A stretch of 64,000 nucleotides of DNA. Origin: Myxococcota bacterium (lineage in GTDB: Bacteria > Myxococcota_A > Bradymonadia > UBA7976 > UBA1532). The notes beneath the pieces are model-generated. The model was not told the DNA's origin and ran no database searches. It was given only the letters and a program-made list of their open reading frames with translations. Each line of letters starts with the position of its first letter. Within the stretch, counting starts at the first letter, position 1. The position numbers and the translations under genes are program-made. Positions 26,101 to 35,346 of the stretch are shown here, piece by piece. The DNA is taken from the NCBI GenBank assembly GCA_023150895.1, contig JAKLJY010000001.1, forward strand, positions 62,001-126,000, written 5' to 3'.

Positions 26101-28522
26101 CGGCCTCCCGGTAGAGGGCCCAGAGCGCGGCGGGCTCCTCGCCTCGTGCCGCCATGAGATCCTCATAGACGGGTCGGGCTTCGGTCGGCGAGAGCAGGAG
26201 GGCGAGCTTGTGGGCCAGCATCGCGCGCTGTGCCGGCGAATCGGCCTGCTGCAGGAGCCCCCGGAACAGCATGACCTGCCGCTCACGGTCACCGATCGCG
26301 ACGACGAGGCGCTCTTGCGCCCAAACGGCAGGCGCGAGCCCCGGATGAAGCTCGAGGGCCGCCTCGTAGTGGTCGAGCGCCGCTTCGAGGTCGTGCTGGT
26401 GCTCATGAAGAATCTCGCCGAGGCGGAAGAGCAGGACCGCACGGTCCCTCGGTTCGTCGACGTGCTCGGCCCGGAGCCGCAGGACCCGCGCGAGGTCGGC
26501 GTACCGGTCCCGCGCTCCGTAGAGCCTTTCGAGACCGGCGAGCGCATCCGGTGCCTTCGGACGCAATGCGAGAATCGCCTCGTAACAGGCAGCGGCTTCG
26601 TCCGCCTGCTCGAGGCGGAACTCGTAGACCTCGGCGAGACGACCGAGGACCCCCGCCCGTTCCGGCTCGTCGAGGCCGAGGTGATCGAGCTCGTGGCGAT
26701 GAAGGGCCGCCAGGTCGAACCAGCGACCGTGCTGGAAGAGGAGCCGCCCGAGCCCCATGAGGGCCGGCAGAAACCGGGGCTCGAGGGCCAGCGCGCGCCG
26801 CAGCGCGTCCTCGGATCGACGGGGATCGCCGAGTTCCTCGAGGAGTTCGGCGTTGCGCATCAGAAGCGCGAGCTTCCGTGCCCGATCGTCGATGACGCTC
26901 AGCTCGCGCTCGGCCGCGGACACCACCCCGGGGAGATCACCGACCAAGGTCGCGAGGCGTTGCATTCGGCGCAGGGCTTCCACGTCGTCGGGCGCGCACT
27001 CGAGCAGTTGCTGCAGCGTGCGAATCGCACCGCGGGCGTCGTCGAGGTGGATCTCCTGGGCGTCGGCCAGCGCCGCGAGGGCCGTCCTGCGAGCGTCCGT
27101 CTCCAGCGCCCGTGTGAGCCACGTTTCGAGCGTGCGGGCGACCTCGGCGTGCATCCCCCTCGCCGTGAGAAGGCGGACCACGCTCGCGAGGGCGGGGCCG
27201 TGCCCGAGCGGACCGGGCGCGTGGCCGGCGGCCGCCAGCGCGGCCTGCCAGCGATGGAGCACGTCGTCCGCGGTCGCGCCGGCCGAGACACCGGCCTCGA
27301 CCGATTCGGCCGCATGCCCGAGGAGCGCCGACCGGGTGGTCGGCTCGCCGGCGTCCGCTGCGAGGGCATCCAGCGCACCCAGAGCGCCGGCCGCATCCCC
27401 CATGCGCAGCGAGAGGCGACGGATTGCGGACAGCGCAGGTGCGAAGCCCCGGACGAGCGCCGCCGCACGGCGATGGTAGTCGAGGGCATGTGTCGTGTTC
27501 CCGAGGCCCACCTCCGCGTTCAGTCCCGCCCGGTAGAGCGCCAGCGCCGCAGCGCTCCCGCCATCCCGCGTGGCGGTCGCTTCCAGCAACGCGTTGGCTG
27601 GCCCCCACATCCCCAGCGACTCATAGTCCGCGACGAGCTCCTGCACCACGGCCGGGTCGTTGGACAACAACACGGCGGCCTGCCCGAGGAGAAGCGGGGC
27701 GCGTTCGTTCTGGTCCAGGCGCGTGAGGTTCAGGACGGCGGAGAGGTACATCAACCGGCCCCGCAGTTCCTGGTCCGTCACCTGCGTGACCAGCTGCATC
27801 AGCGCGGAGACGAGTTCGCCCGAGCGGCCAGCCCGCAGGTACAGCCGGATGATGCCCTCGATGGCCTCACGCGCCCCGGGGGTCACTTCGAGCGCCTCAC
27901 GGTACAGCGCCAGCGCGTCTTCCTCCGACTCGAGCCCGGCTTCCGTCAGCCGCCCCATCTCCAGGAGAATCTGGGTCCGCGGCCCGGCAGCCTCCGTCAG
28001 GCGAAGGCGCCGGCCGAGAAGTTCGACCCGGGTGGCCGCGTCGTCCTCGGGGGTGAGGAGTTCGAGCCGGAGCAGAACCTCCGGATCGTCCGGCGCGAGC
28101 TCCGACGCGGCCCGGAGGTGCTCCCGCGCCGCGAAGAGATCATCGAAGCGGTCCTGCGCCAGGACCGCGAGCTTGAGGTGAAGGGCGGCACGCTCGATCT
28201 CGAAGTGCGACAGTTCGAGTTCCTGGTGAAGCAGGCGGCGCGCGCCCGCCCAATCACCCGAGGACTCGACGAGGCGACGCAAACAGCGAAGGCTCGAAAG
28301 ATCGCCGGGATCGGCGCCGTGTGCTTCCTCGTACGCGGCGCGCGCGGCCGTCAGATCTCCGAGTTCCTCCTCCAGGAGGCGCCCGAGTTCGACGAGGTGG
28401 CGGGCGGCCCGGCGCGGCGTCGGCGCCTGCCGGGCCTCGGCCCGGAAGAGAGCCGCGAGCCCGTGTGCGTGCGGCGTCGGCCCGAGGAGATCGAGGGCGG
28501 TGGGCATCGAGTGCTCGTTCAT
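23156..28522 (-). CDS. Giant TPR protein B (1788 residues)
   Basis: No signal peptide or membrane helix, so probably cytoplasmic. Residues 1 to about 1330 are continuous TPR-like helices (AAYEEAHGADPGDLSSLR, LALYREALEVTPGAREAI and many similar units). Residues about 1340-1510 are disordered and rich in Pro, Ala and Glu, with a run of ten prolines near 1400-1412. The last 230 residues form a folded domain (LAEILGVDSWLMLRNP to IRSWLAGER) that resembles the end of giant TPR protein A. The open frame extends to 28687, but the ATG at 28522 overlaps the upstream stop as ATGA and starts just where TPR-like sequence begins. Function unknown; a large scaffold is likely. Confidence 0.88.
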   Translation of the reverse strand: MNEHSMPTALDLLGPTPHAHGLAALFRAEARQAPTPRRAARHLVELGRLLEEELGDLTAARAAYEEAHGADPGDLSSLRCLRRLVESSGDWAGARRLLHQELELSHFEIERAALHLKLAVLAQDRFDDLFAAREHLRAASELAPDDPEVLLRLELLTPEDDAATRVELLGRRLRLTEAAGPRTQILLEMGRLTEAGLESEEDALALYREALEVTPGAREAIEGIIRLYLRAGRSGELVSALMQLVTQVTDQELRGRLMYLSAVLNLTRLDQNERAPLLLGQAAVLLSNDPAVVQELVADYESLGMWGPANALLEATATRDGGSAAALALYRAGLNAEVGLGNTTHALDYHRRAAALVRGFAPALSAIRRLSLRMGDAAGALGALDALAADAGEPTTRSALLGHAAESVEAGVSAGATADDVLHRWQAALAAAGHAPGPLGHGPALASVVRLLTARGMHAEVARTLETWLTRALETDARRTALAALADAQEIHLDDARGAIRTLQQLLECAPDDVEALRRMQRLATLVGDLPGVVSAAERELSVIDDRARKLALLMRNAELLEELGDPRRSEDALRRALALEPRFLPALMGLGRLLFQHGRWFDLAALHRHELDHLGLDEPERAGVLGRLAEVYEFRLEQADEAAACYEAILALRPKAPDALAGLERLYGARDRYADLARVLRLRAEHVDEPRDRAVLLFRLGEILHEHQHDLEAALDHYEAALELHPGLAPAVWAQERLVVAIGDRERQVMLFRGLLQQADSPAQRAMLAHKLALLLSPTEARPVYEDLMAARGEEPAALWALYREAAERGDRTEVTDRLVRLAPMVEDRRDALLLLREAAENGEESEGGVELPRRIELWEQILALDPTCGRAWEALHRLRRLDPDPGERAAFLVRLGRAAEDERVGAAARWNAGLLFDRIGGDDPLALYREAASLSAEDPVPVWLLAMAADRAGVEHDRAVLLVELARRRSSHPAAANELTTAGLYFADVQGEPARALTCFHEAVARDPHADEAARRAERLLESEGRLAELAEFLARRLQRLDATDDVVPVARRLAALQAGPLGDLSGARETTALLVARLPADFELRWQFAELCLATGDADGAVVAFGEALDRAPDDLARARCHTRIGQIRARNHLDLPAAVESLRTAVGLLDPAGEALEELAAVQLLTGEHASARLAYERLERLVNEPERVRAAQAGQVRALIAGGDFPGARERLNRFRAADRRDAMFESLAARLEALDPTEPADILVTDPAAAPLPVLVAPPPIPVLGPPPQRPTPPPFEPVAVGDFDLAHAPTGPVPLIAERAAPPPRRAEPPPMEAAPPLARTELSIEALRFGSSGESAIADDGTPNAHDVTAEAPVAAVAVSAPPPLPTEGGPVGTGDIRQTVPYGLPAMPLSAPPPPPPPPPPSPSSPPPLVRQPASGIHDTELGMPVARGIVGKIEPVQTEVDPILAVRGARTRIEADPLDVNAWRELVRATQQRGHLAAARWYADALAWLEGDVVPAQPLPPPGPLPDGLRRPLLPPTVPAAVLMLLRQVGPFVSPPFCADAGRHGVTAQDLVGDQDPLAMMGRRLAEILGVDSWLMLRNPSRPYTVAVEAGDPSAVVLGSAVLDGAPDTSRAFLVARCLVPLGEGTLLARKLTDREFGAFLAALLGLLGAEFPVRARDRATYDRMRAQIDPALPAARRSASLTDLARASAQSLQSLPAAALRAGLETYASRLALAVTDGCGGALEMLRRQDFDDRPRSVLSRADLVQFIADSDTARDLLVFASSPACEAIRSWLAGER

Positions 28523-31500
28523 CGCTGGACCGCCACCCCGAGGGCCTTGCGGAGCGCGAGCGCCGAGGGCCCGAGGGCCCAGGTCAAAAGCGCCTGCGCC
28601 GGGACCAGCGTGCGGATGTTGCGGGTGTCGAACTGGCCGGCGGCCATCGCGCGGACCGACTCCAGCGCGATCGCCAGATCGCCGCACGCCAGGAAACCGG
28701 CCCGCGCGCGCGTCTCACCGATCGCCGCCGAGAGCGCTTCGAAGTCCAGGGGGGCGGTTGGGTTCGCGCGAAGGCGACCCTCGAGCGTGGACAAGAGGCG
28801 CCGGGGCAGGCGCCCGGCACGATCGACAATCCGGGTCTGAAGTTCCGCCCCGAGCGACGGCCCGGTGGGCACCCGCTCGGCGGCCTCGGGCGCAACGACA
28901 TCGAGCATGAGGCGAATGGCCGTCGCGAGCCGCTCCGGGCCGTTGCGATCGAAGAGCAGCCGTCCGCCCTGCAGGCCCTCGACGAGGTGACCGAGTCGGA
29001 AAGCGAGGCCGGCGTCCACCGGGCTCCCGAGGACGTCCGTGCCGGCGACGAGGGCCGGCGACGGCAGATAGGCCCCCGTCAGGCGCGCCGGGGCCTGCCC
29101 GATCTGCCAGAGTTCGATGTCCTCGACACCGAGCCCGTGGGCAATCTGCGTGAAGTCCGTCTGCCAACGGGCGAAACTCCGCGCCGAGAGCCGCGTGGCG
29201 CCCGCGGGCGGGCGCTCGGCGAGCAAGTCGGTGAGGACGAGCGCGAAGACCTCGAACACCGCCCCGGCGGGACCGGTCTCGCCCTCGTGGAGCAGATGTT
29301 CCTGACGCTGGGCCGCGGTGAGCGATGCGGCGAAGTCGACGACGAGGCGCGCCCGCCGTTGCGCCAGGAACGCCCGCTCGGCGGCATCGGCCTCGCCGAT
29401 CAGCTCCAGCGCCGACCGGGCCAGAAAGGCCGCGTCCCACGCCTGGCGACGCAACTGCAAGCCGGCGTAACCGCGCAGCAACTCCGCATTGAACGGCTCG
29501 GCTCCGAGACGCACCCGGACCTCACCGAGCGCGCGATCGACCGCATCCATCAGGTGCTCGATGGGGACCTCACCCGGCGGCAGGCGATCCGCCTCCTCCA
29601 GCATTCGCCAAACGGCGTGCAAGGTCTCGGGTGCCATTTCGACGGCTCGCTTGAACCACCCCGCGGCCGCGCGGGGATCACCTTTGACCCGGGCCAGGAT
29701 TTCACCGATGCCCACCGCACGTTCGGCACGACGGGCGCCGACCGTCTCGAGTTCGAACAGGCGCCGGAGCAACCGGACGACACCGTGCCACGAACGCGCG
29801 GCCGCCAGGAGTTCCGCAAGCAACTCGAGGGCGGGCATGTGATCGGGGACCCGCGCCAACAGGCGCTCCAGCTCGGTTCGAGCCCCGCTCTGGTCCCCGA
29901 AGTCCCGCAGGAGGCGAGCGCGCACCACCCCCGCTTCGGCCGCGACCTCGAGGTCCTCGGTGGAGGCCGCCAGCTCGAGCCAGTTCAGCGCCCAGTCGTG
30001 CGCGGCCAGATCGCGGGCGTAGAGAGCGGCCTCGAGGACGCCGGTCGCGTCGTCCGAGTACTGCTCGACGAAGGATCGCAGTGTCGCCACCGCCTCGTCG
30101 GGTTGGTCCAGGGGTCCACCGAGGAGGCGAGCTTTGCGCAGGTGAAGTGTCCGGACGTCCTCCGGCACCAGCCCGGCGACGATCCGGCGATTGTAGAGGT
30201 CGAGGAGTTCGCCCCAGTCCTGCTCGTCCCGAAGGCACTGTTCGAGCGCCGCGCCGGCCGCCCGATCCGCGGGATCGAGCGAGACGGCCTGTTCGAGGAG
30301 CGCCCGCGACCGAACCGAGCCGACGTCGACGGCTGCCGCTTCGTCGGCCAGGGCACGATAGACCATGGCGGCCACGGTCCCCGTCTGCAGCAGCCCGGCG
30401 ACTCGTTCTCCCGCCTCGAACGTCGCCACGGGCGACGTGCCCCGACCCGCCTGCCGGCGCAGCGCCAGAGCCGCGACCAGCGAGGCCGGATCGAGCGCGA
30501 GAAGGCGCTCCGCCGCGTCTCGGACCCCCTCCTCGTCCCCGAGACGTTCGCAGGCCGAGAGCAGCGAGGCCAGAAGCGCCGGCTGCTCGGCGGGGTGCTC
30601 GAAGGGCAGACGACGGCGGAGCGCGTCGACGCGCGCCTTCAGGTGCTCCGGCCCGGTGAGGCGAGCCATCCACGCCTCGAAGCGATCGAGGCGCTCCGGC
30701 GCTTCCTCGAAGGACCGCTGAACCAGCGCGTCATCCGCCGCGGCCCCCTGGGCGATGCGCGCCGCGGCAAATGTCGCCCGTTCGTCGAGCGCGTGCGGCA
30801 CGAGCCGCTCGACGTGCCCGGCCATCTGCAGGACGTTGCCGCGCAACGCCGCGTCCCGGGCTGCGGCGAGGCCACTGATCATGCTCCGTGTCCCGACGGA
30901 CAGGAGGGAGGTATGCGCGTCCACTTCGAGGCGCAACGTCCCGTCCCGGGCCCCCGGCGCATCCGGATCGAGGGCGAGGGCTCGGCGATAGGCGTCGAGC
31001 GCCAGTTCGGGCTCGCGCAGCCGAAACTCCTGGAGCTCGCCAATCCGCGTGAGCAGTGCGGCGCGTCGACGAGCGTCCGGCGTCGCGCCGACCTGATCCT
31101 CGAGGGCATCGACCAATGGCCGCCAGGATTGCGCGCGCTCGAGCGCCAGCACGCGCAGCGGGATGACCGCATCGTGTTCGCGGCGGTCCCGCTGCCAGGC
31201 CTCGAGGACGGAGACGGCCTCCTCGGCCCGACCGGCCGCCAGGAGGGCATCCGCCGCCTGGGCCAGCATGACGGGCTCGAGCGGGGGCACGTCCACCAGG
31301 CGCGCCGCGAGGTGACCGATCTCGGCCGCGCGACCGAGCACGGCCGCGCTGCGAAGAAGACCATCGAACGCGCCCGGACTGCCGGGCTCCGCGTCCCACG
31401 CCGCCCTGAACATCGGCAGCGCCTCGGCCGCCGCCAGGAGCGGATCCCCGTCGAACGATTGCATCTGCGCGGCGCGCAGCAGGTGGCGAGCCTTCTGCCG

Positions 31501-34500
31501 GCCATTCGTGGCGACGGCGGCCCGCCGAAGCTCGACTTCGACGACGGCGGCGCGGTTTCCGAGCCGCTCGAAGACGTCGGCGGCCCGCTCCAGCGCGCGG
31601 GGATCATCCGGCCGGAGCGCGAGCACCCGGGCGTAGGCCCGGCCGGCGTTCAGGTCGTCTCCGAGCCGGGTCCGGAGCACGTCCGCGGCCCGGCCGAGTG
31701 CGAACCCCGCGTCCATCGCCTCCGGCCCGGCGCGCTCCAGCAGACCCCGATACAGAGCGACGAGTTCCCGCCACCGCCCGTTCTGCTCGTAGGCGCGTTC
31801 CACCGCCAGAAACGCCGGCAAGAAGGCGGGCGCCAGGCCCAGGGCGCGCTTGTGATAGCCCAGCGCAGTCTCGGGATCGGCGAGCTGCGTCTCCAGCACG
31901 CGCGCGACGCGGTAGTAGCGGGTCAGCAGACCGCGAATCGTCCGGTGCCGCACCTCCGGCGCCTGCGCGCCCCCGAGCGCCTCTTCGAGCTGCGCGATCT
32001 CGGCCTCGAACCGCTGCCGCACGTCCAGATGGCGACCTTGCCGGATGGCCTGGCGGCCGAGCGCGGCCAGCGCGGGCGTGAACGTCGGGAGGGTCGCCAG
32101 CGCGCGCTCGAAGTCTCGGGCGGCGAGGGTCTCGTCCGCCAGGACCGTCTGGGCGATGAGCCCCATCTGATAGAGCGCGTTCGCCGCCTCGGCCGGATCC
32201 CGGGCGAGCGCCGCGACCCGTTCGAGGTGCGCCCGGTGCTCGTCCGCCCGGCCGAGCCGCCGCGCGAGTTCGCCGGCGCGATGCAGAAGGTACGGATCGT
32301 TCGGCAGCGACTGCAGCGCGTTCTGATACTCACGCAGGGCGTCGACGCGCCGACCCAGACGTTCCAACGCCCAGGCGGCTTTGTAGAAGATTTCGCCCAC
32401 GGCGCGCTTGGCCGCCGGCTCCGAGAGGTGTCCGCGCTGGAAGTCCGTCGAGACGGCATCGAAGTGGCCCCGCAGCCCGGACAGCAGCAGCTCCATGTCC
32501 CCAAAAGTCGCCGCGAAGCGCTCGAGCGCCGCCTGAACCGCCGGCGTCCCCGGCATCCGGTCCTGGGCCGCACGGATGAGGACCCGCTGAGCGGAGTCCG
32601 GCAGATTCAGCTCATCGGCGAGGCGAAGGCGATCGAGCGCAATCAGCGTGCCGAGCACGGGCCCGACCTGCCCGGCCAGACTCGCGAGGGCGGTGTCGGC
32701 GGCTTCCCAGTCGAGTTGCGAGAGCAAGACGCCGTAGCGGGCGAGCTGCGGCCCGGGCGCGCTCGCACCGAGCTCCGCGGCGCGCTGCCAGAGGCCGAGG
32801 GCACGGACCGAATCCTGGAGGCGCGCGGCGGCGACGTGGCCTGCCCGGTAGAGAGCGTCCGGATCCGGATGGGCCCCGCCCGCCGCACGCGCAAGCAGCA
32901 CGACGAGATTCTCGGCGTCCCCTGCCGCATCGAGACCGTCGAGGACCGCCCAACGCGCCAATGCGAGCGAGGGATCATTGACAGTCGCGCCCCGGAACGC
33001 CGCGGGCGCCAACGCCGGCGCACCGGCGAAATCCGTCGCCACCCGACCGAACGCGTGGAGGAGGAGTGCGAGGCGGCGACGGTCGTCGCACGCCAGGATC
33101 TCGGCCTGCAGGGTGGCCAGCAGGCGATGCGCGGGGGCATCGAGATCAAACGGATCCGGGAGTTCGAGATCGGGAACGACGGCCGGCCCCGTCGGATGGA
33201 CGGGCTCCCGCAGCCCCAGAGAGCCGGCCGGGAAGGCCTCCGCGGGCTCGGCGGGCGCGAACGCGGGGACGATACCCAGGAGGGGCGCGCCCATTCGCTC
33301 GAGGGCGAGTCGATCCGGCGGGGGGGCGGGCCGTCGCGGGGCGATGCTCGACGCGGGGTCGTCCGGCGGCGCCCACGGATCGGCGGCCTCTTCTGGCCGC
33401 GCGGAGGCCGAGGGCCGGCTTTCCGGGATTTCGAAAACGAACGCGTCGTCGGCATTCCCGGCGAGCCGAGCGACGGGCGGCGGACGCTCCCGGCTCCGTG
33501 CGTCGCCCCCTTCGAAGTCGATCGGCTCGGCCTGAAGGGCCGCGAGCGCGGAGCGGCGCCCGGAGCGGTCGGCCCCCGAAGGGGCCTCGTCGGCGTCCAT
33601 TGCCCCCTCGGCACGATCGCCGGTCGCCGGCTCGCCCTCGTGCGCGATCTCGAGCTCGGCCACCGACGCGTGCTCGACCCGGGTCACGCGGCGGTCTTCA
33701 CCGTCGGAGAGAACGGCCTCGACGGCGACATGGTCGACCGAAGCGAGGTCGCCGAAGGCCTCCGCCAGCCGTTCCGCCGACCGCGTTGCCAGCAGGCGCC
33801 GCGCCGCATCGACGTCTGATGGCGGCGGCAGGGGCGTCGGCTCGTTTCCTTCGTCGACCTCGTGGGGGTCCTGCGGCGCCGTGGCCTGGCGAAGGGCCGG
33901 GTGCCACTCTGCGGACGCGGCCGCGACGACCTCGTCGACGGCAAACCCGGACCAGCCGTCGCCCTCGGCGGAGGCACCCGGCGGGTGGGTCTCGTCGAGC
34001 GGTTCCGGCTCATCGACGGGCCCCCCGTTCGGGATGGCCAACGGACGTTCGACGACGGGCGCCATCGGCCGAGAGGGACGGGTTCCGAACGCGACCTCGG
34101 GCTCCGCCGGCCGGAACCCGGCGGTCTCCACGGAGAGGCTGTCGAAGGGGTCCCCCCCGAGTTCGTCGTCGAGCCCTGCGCCGACCGGCGCGGCGAAGGG
34201 ATCGAGTTCCCGAAGTCGGTCGGGCGGCGCCATGGGCGTGAGGCTGCGCCGCGTGTCCGTCGCAGGCGGCCCCCAGCCGGAGGTCGGCTCGGCCGCGTCG
34301 AGTGGCCCCCAGGCATCGGGGACATTTTCGCCGAGTGCCTCGGGAATGGGTTCGGCGTTCTCGACGTCGTCGACGAACCAGTCCTTGGTCTCCCCCCCGG
34401 TCGACACGGGCGGCGCCACGGGGACGGCGGCCGGTACGGGCGCGGGCCGCGGCGCGGGGACGGCAGCCGGCACGGGCGTCGGCGCAGGGATCGGCGCCGG

Positions 34501-35130
34501 CGGCTCCTGGAATTCGTCCTCGACGTCCACGTCGCCCCAGGGCGCCGCAGCCTCGTCCATGACGGCCTGCGAGACGACGCTGTCGAGCCAGAGTTCGCTC
34601 TCTTCGGGCTCGATCTCCATGTTCCCGAAGACCGAATCGACCCAGTTCTTCCCCTCCATTCCGCCGGCCCCGGGCATCTCCGGCTCGGCGTCGTCGGGCG
34701 CGAATCCGGGCTCCGGGGGGGGCGGAGGCGGGCGCTCGACCCGGGCCGGGCGGGGCGTGGGCGGCCGACGGGGCGGCTCCGGCTCCCGGAGGTCGAGGTC
34801 GAGCCCCAGCGGCAGGGCCCCCTCCCCGTCGCCGCCCGTGGCGGTCGGGACCGCGTCCTCGATGACGCGGAGCAGACCGGAGTCCACCCCGAGCAGCCCT
34901 CCGGTCCCGTCCATCGGGCCGACCGCGCCGCCCTGCGGCTCCGGTGCGGCGCCTTCGTCGAGATCCGCGAGGTTGCTCCAGGACAAGCCCGGCTGCCCGC
35001 GCCCCGGGGTCGGCGGCAGCCCGCCGCCCCATGCGCCGAGTTCGCCGGCATCTGCGGCCTCTCCGCTCCGCTTCGGTTCGCGCGAAGCATCGGAGGGTCC
35101 CCCAGGTCGCCGCGGGTCTCGTTCCGCCAT
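28519..35130 (-). CDS. Giant TPR protein A (2203 residues)
   Basis: Residues 1 to about 690 are low-complexity, rich in Pro, Asp, Glu and Ala, with repeated acidic Trp motifs (NWVDSVFG, DWFVDDVE, DAWGPLD, GWSGFAVD) that could be short linear binding sites. Residues about 690-1950 are TPR-like helices. Residues about 1975-2203 form a domain (HGLGVEDIELWQIG to ALRKALGV) like that of protein B. No signal or membrane segment. ATG 35130 has AGGA 4 bases upstream and a near-consensus promoter. The stop overlaps protein B's start as ATGA, so the pair is made together. I do not recognise a named family. Confidence 0.88.
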   Translation of the reverse strand: MAERDPRRPGGPSDASREPKRSGEAADAGELGAWGGGLPPTPGRGQPGLSWSNLADLDEGAAPEPQGGAVGPMDGTGGLLGVDSGLLRVIEDAVPTATGGDGEGALPLGLDLDLREPEPPRRPPTPRPARVERPPPPPPEPGFAPDDAEPEMPGAGGMEGKNWVDSVFGNMEIEPEESELWLDSVVSQAVMDEAAAPWGDVDVEDEFQEPPAPIPAPTPVPAAVPAPRPAPVPAAVPVAPPVSTGGETKDWFVDDVENAEPIPEALGENVPDAWGPLDAAEPTSGWGPPATDTRRSLTPMAPPDRLRELDPFAAPVGAGLDDELGGDPFDSLSVETAGFRPAEPEVAFGTRPSRPMAPVVERPLAIPNGGPVDEPEPLDETHPPGASAEGDGWSGFAVDEVVAAASAEWHPALRQATAPQDPHEVDEGNEPTPLPPPSDVDAARRLLATRSAERLAEAFGDLASVDHVAVEAVLSDGEDRRVTRVEHASVAELEIAHEGEPATGDRAEGAMDADEAPSGADRSGRRSALAALQAEPIDFEGGDARSRERPPPVARLAGNADDAFVFEIPESRPSASARPEEAADPWAPPDDPASSIAPRRPAPPPDRLALERMGAPLLGIVPAFAPAEPAEAFPAGSLGLREPVHPTGPAVVPDLELPDPFDLDAPAHRLLATLQAEILACDDRRRLALLLHAFGRVATDFAGAPALAPAAFRGATVNDPSLALARWAVLDGLDAAGDAENLVVLLARAAGGAHPDPDALYRAGHVAAARLQDSVRALGLWQRAAELGASAPGPQLARYGVLLSQLDWEAADTALASLAGQVGPVLGTLIALDRLRLADELNLPDSAQRVLIRAAQDRMPGTPAVQAALERFAATFGDMELLLSGLRGHFDAVSTDFQRGHLSEPAAKRAVGEIFYKAAWALERLGRRVDALREYQNALQSLPNDPYLLHRAGELARRLGRADEHRAHLERVAALARDPAEAANALYQMGLIAQTVLADETLAARDFERALATLPTFTPALAALGRQAIRQGRHLDVRQRFEAEIAQLEEALGGAQAPEVRHRTIRGLLTRYYRVARVLETQLADPETALGYHKRALGLAPAFLPAFLAVERAYEQNGRWRELVALYRGLLERAGPEAMDAGFALGRAADVLRTRLGDDLNAGRAYARVLALRPDDPRALERAADVFERLGNRAAVVEVELRRAAVATNGRQKARHLLRAAQMQSFDGDPLLAAAEALPMFRAAWDAEPGSPGAFDGLLRSAAVLGRAAEIGHLAARLVDVPPLEPVMLAQAADALLAAGRAEEAVSVLEAWQRDRREHDAVIPLRVLALERAQSWRPLVDALEDQVGATPDARRRAALLTRIGELQEFRLREPELALDAYRRALALDPDAPGARDGTLRLEVDAHTSLLSVGTRSMISGLAAARDAALRGNVLQMAGHVERLVPHALDERATFAAARIAQGAAADDALVQRSFEEAPERLDRFEAWMARLTGPEHLKARVDALRRRLPFEHPAEQPALLASLLSACERLGDEEGVRDAAERLLALDPASLVAALALRRQAGRGTSPVATFEAGERVAGLLQTGTVAAMVYRALADEAAAVDVGSVRSRALLEQAVSLDPADRAAGAALEQCLRDEQDWGELLDLYNRRIVAGLVPEDVRTLHLRKARLLGGPLDQPDEAVATLRSFVEQYSDDATGVLEAALYARDLAAHDWALNWLELAASTEDLEVAAEAGVVRARLLRDFGDQSGARTELERLLARVPDHMPALELLAELLAAARSWHGVVRLLRRLFELETVGARRAERAVGIGEILARVKGDPRAAAGWFKRAVEMAPETLHAVWRMLEEADRLPPGEVPIEHLMDAVDRALGEVRVRLGAEPFNAELLRGYAGLQLRRQAWDAAFLARSALELIGEADAAERAFLAQRRARLVVDFAASLTAAQRQEHLLHEGETGPAGAVFEVFALVLTDLLAERPPAGATRLSARSFARWQTDFTQIAHGLGVEDIELWQIGQAPARLTGAYLPSPALVAGTDVLGSPVDAGLAFRLGHLVEGLQGGRLLFDRNGPERLATAIRLMLDVVAPEAAERVPTGPSLGAELQTRIVDRAGRLPRRLLSTLEGRLRANPTAPLDFEALSAAIGETRARAGFLACGDLAIALESVRAMAAGQFDTRNIRTLVPAQALLTWALGPSALALRKALGVAVQR

Positions 35131-35173
35131 TTTTTCCTGAAAAGCGTTTTAGTTATGCGGCTTTAGGGGATCG

Positions 35174-35203
35174 ATTATCGGCGCGCGGCCGCTCGGGTGT
35201 CAA
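35174..35203 (-). promoter_or_regulatory. Near-consensus promoter for the giant TPR pair
   Basis: Minus strand TTGACA (35203-35198), an 18-base spacer and GATAAT (35179-35174): eleven of twelve consensus bases. It lies in an unusually AT-rich patch. Transcription would begin near 35167, giving a leader of about 37 bases. Confidence 0.75.
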
Positions 35204-35278
35204 CAAAAGGACCACGCGTGGCGTCCGTCACCATCGCACGAAGACGCCCCCGTTGCACGGGCCGCCGACGCGCGGCGC

Positions 35279-35308
35279 TTGTCGGTGCCCGGCTGACTGC
35301 CGTAGGGT
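35279..35308 (+). promoter_or_regulatory. Promoter for the secreted metalloprotease
   Basis: TTGTCG (35279-35284), an 18-base spacer and TAGGGT (35303-35308), divergent from the giant TPR promoter. The start codon at 35347 follows a GGAG at 35338-35341. Confidence 0.45.
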
Positions 35309-35346
35309 GCGCTGCCGCGCTCTGAAGCGCTCTTGACGGAGCCCAC

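Noticed and set aside
28321-33819. A plus-strand open frame of about 1832 codons opposite the giant TPR genes
   Set aside because: It is antisense to clear TPR repeats; its translation is Arg/Gly/Pro-rich with no domain pattern. Long antisense frames are expected at this GC content. The same holds for plus-strand frames at 5365-8187 and 24641-28840.
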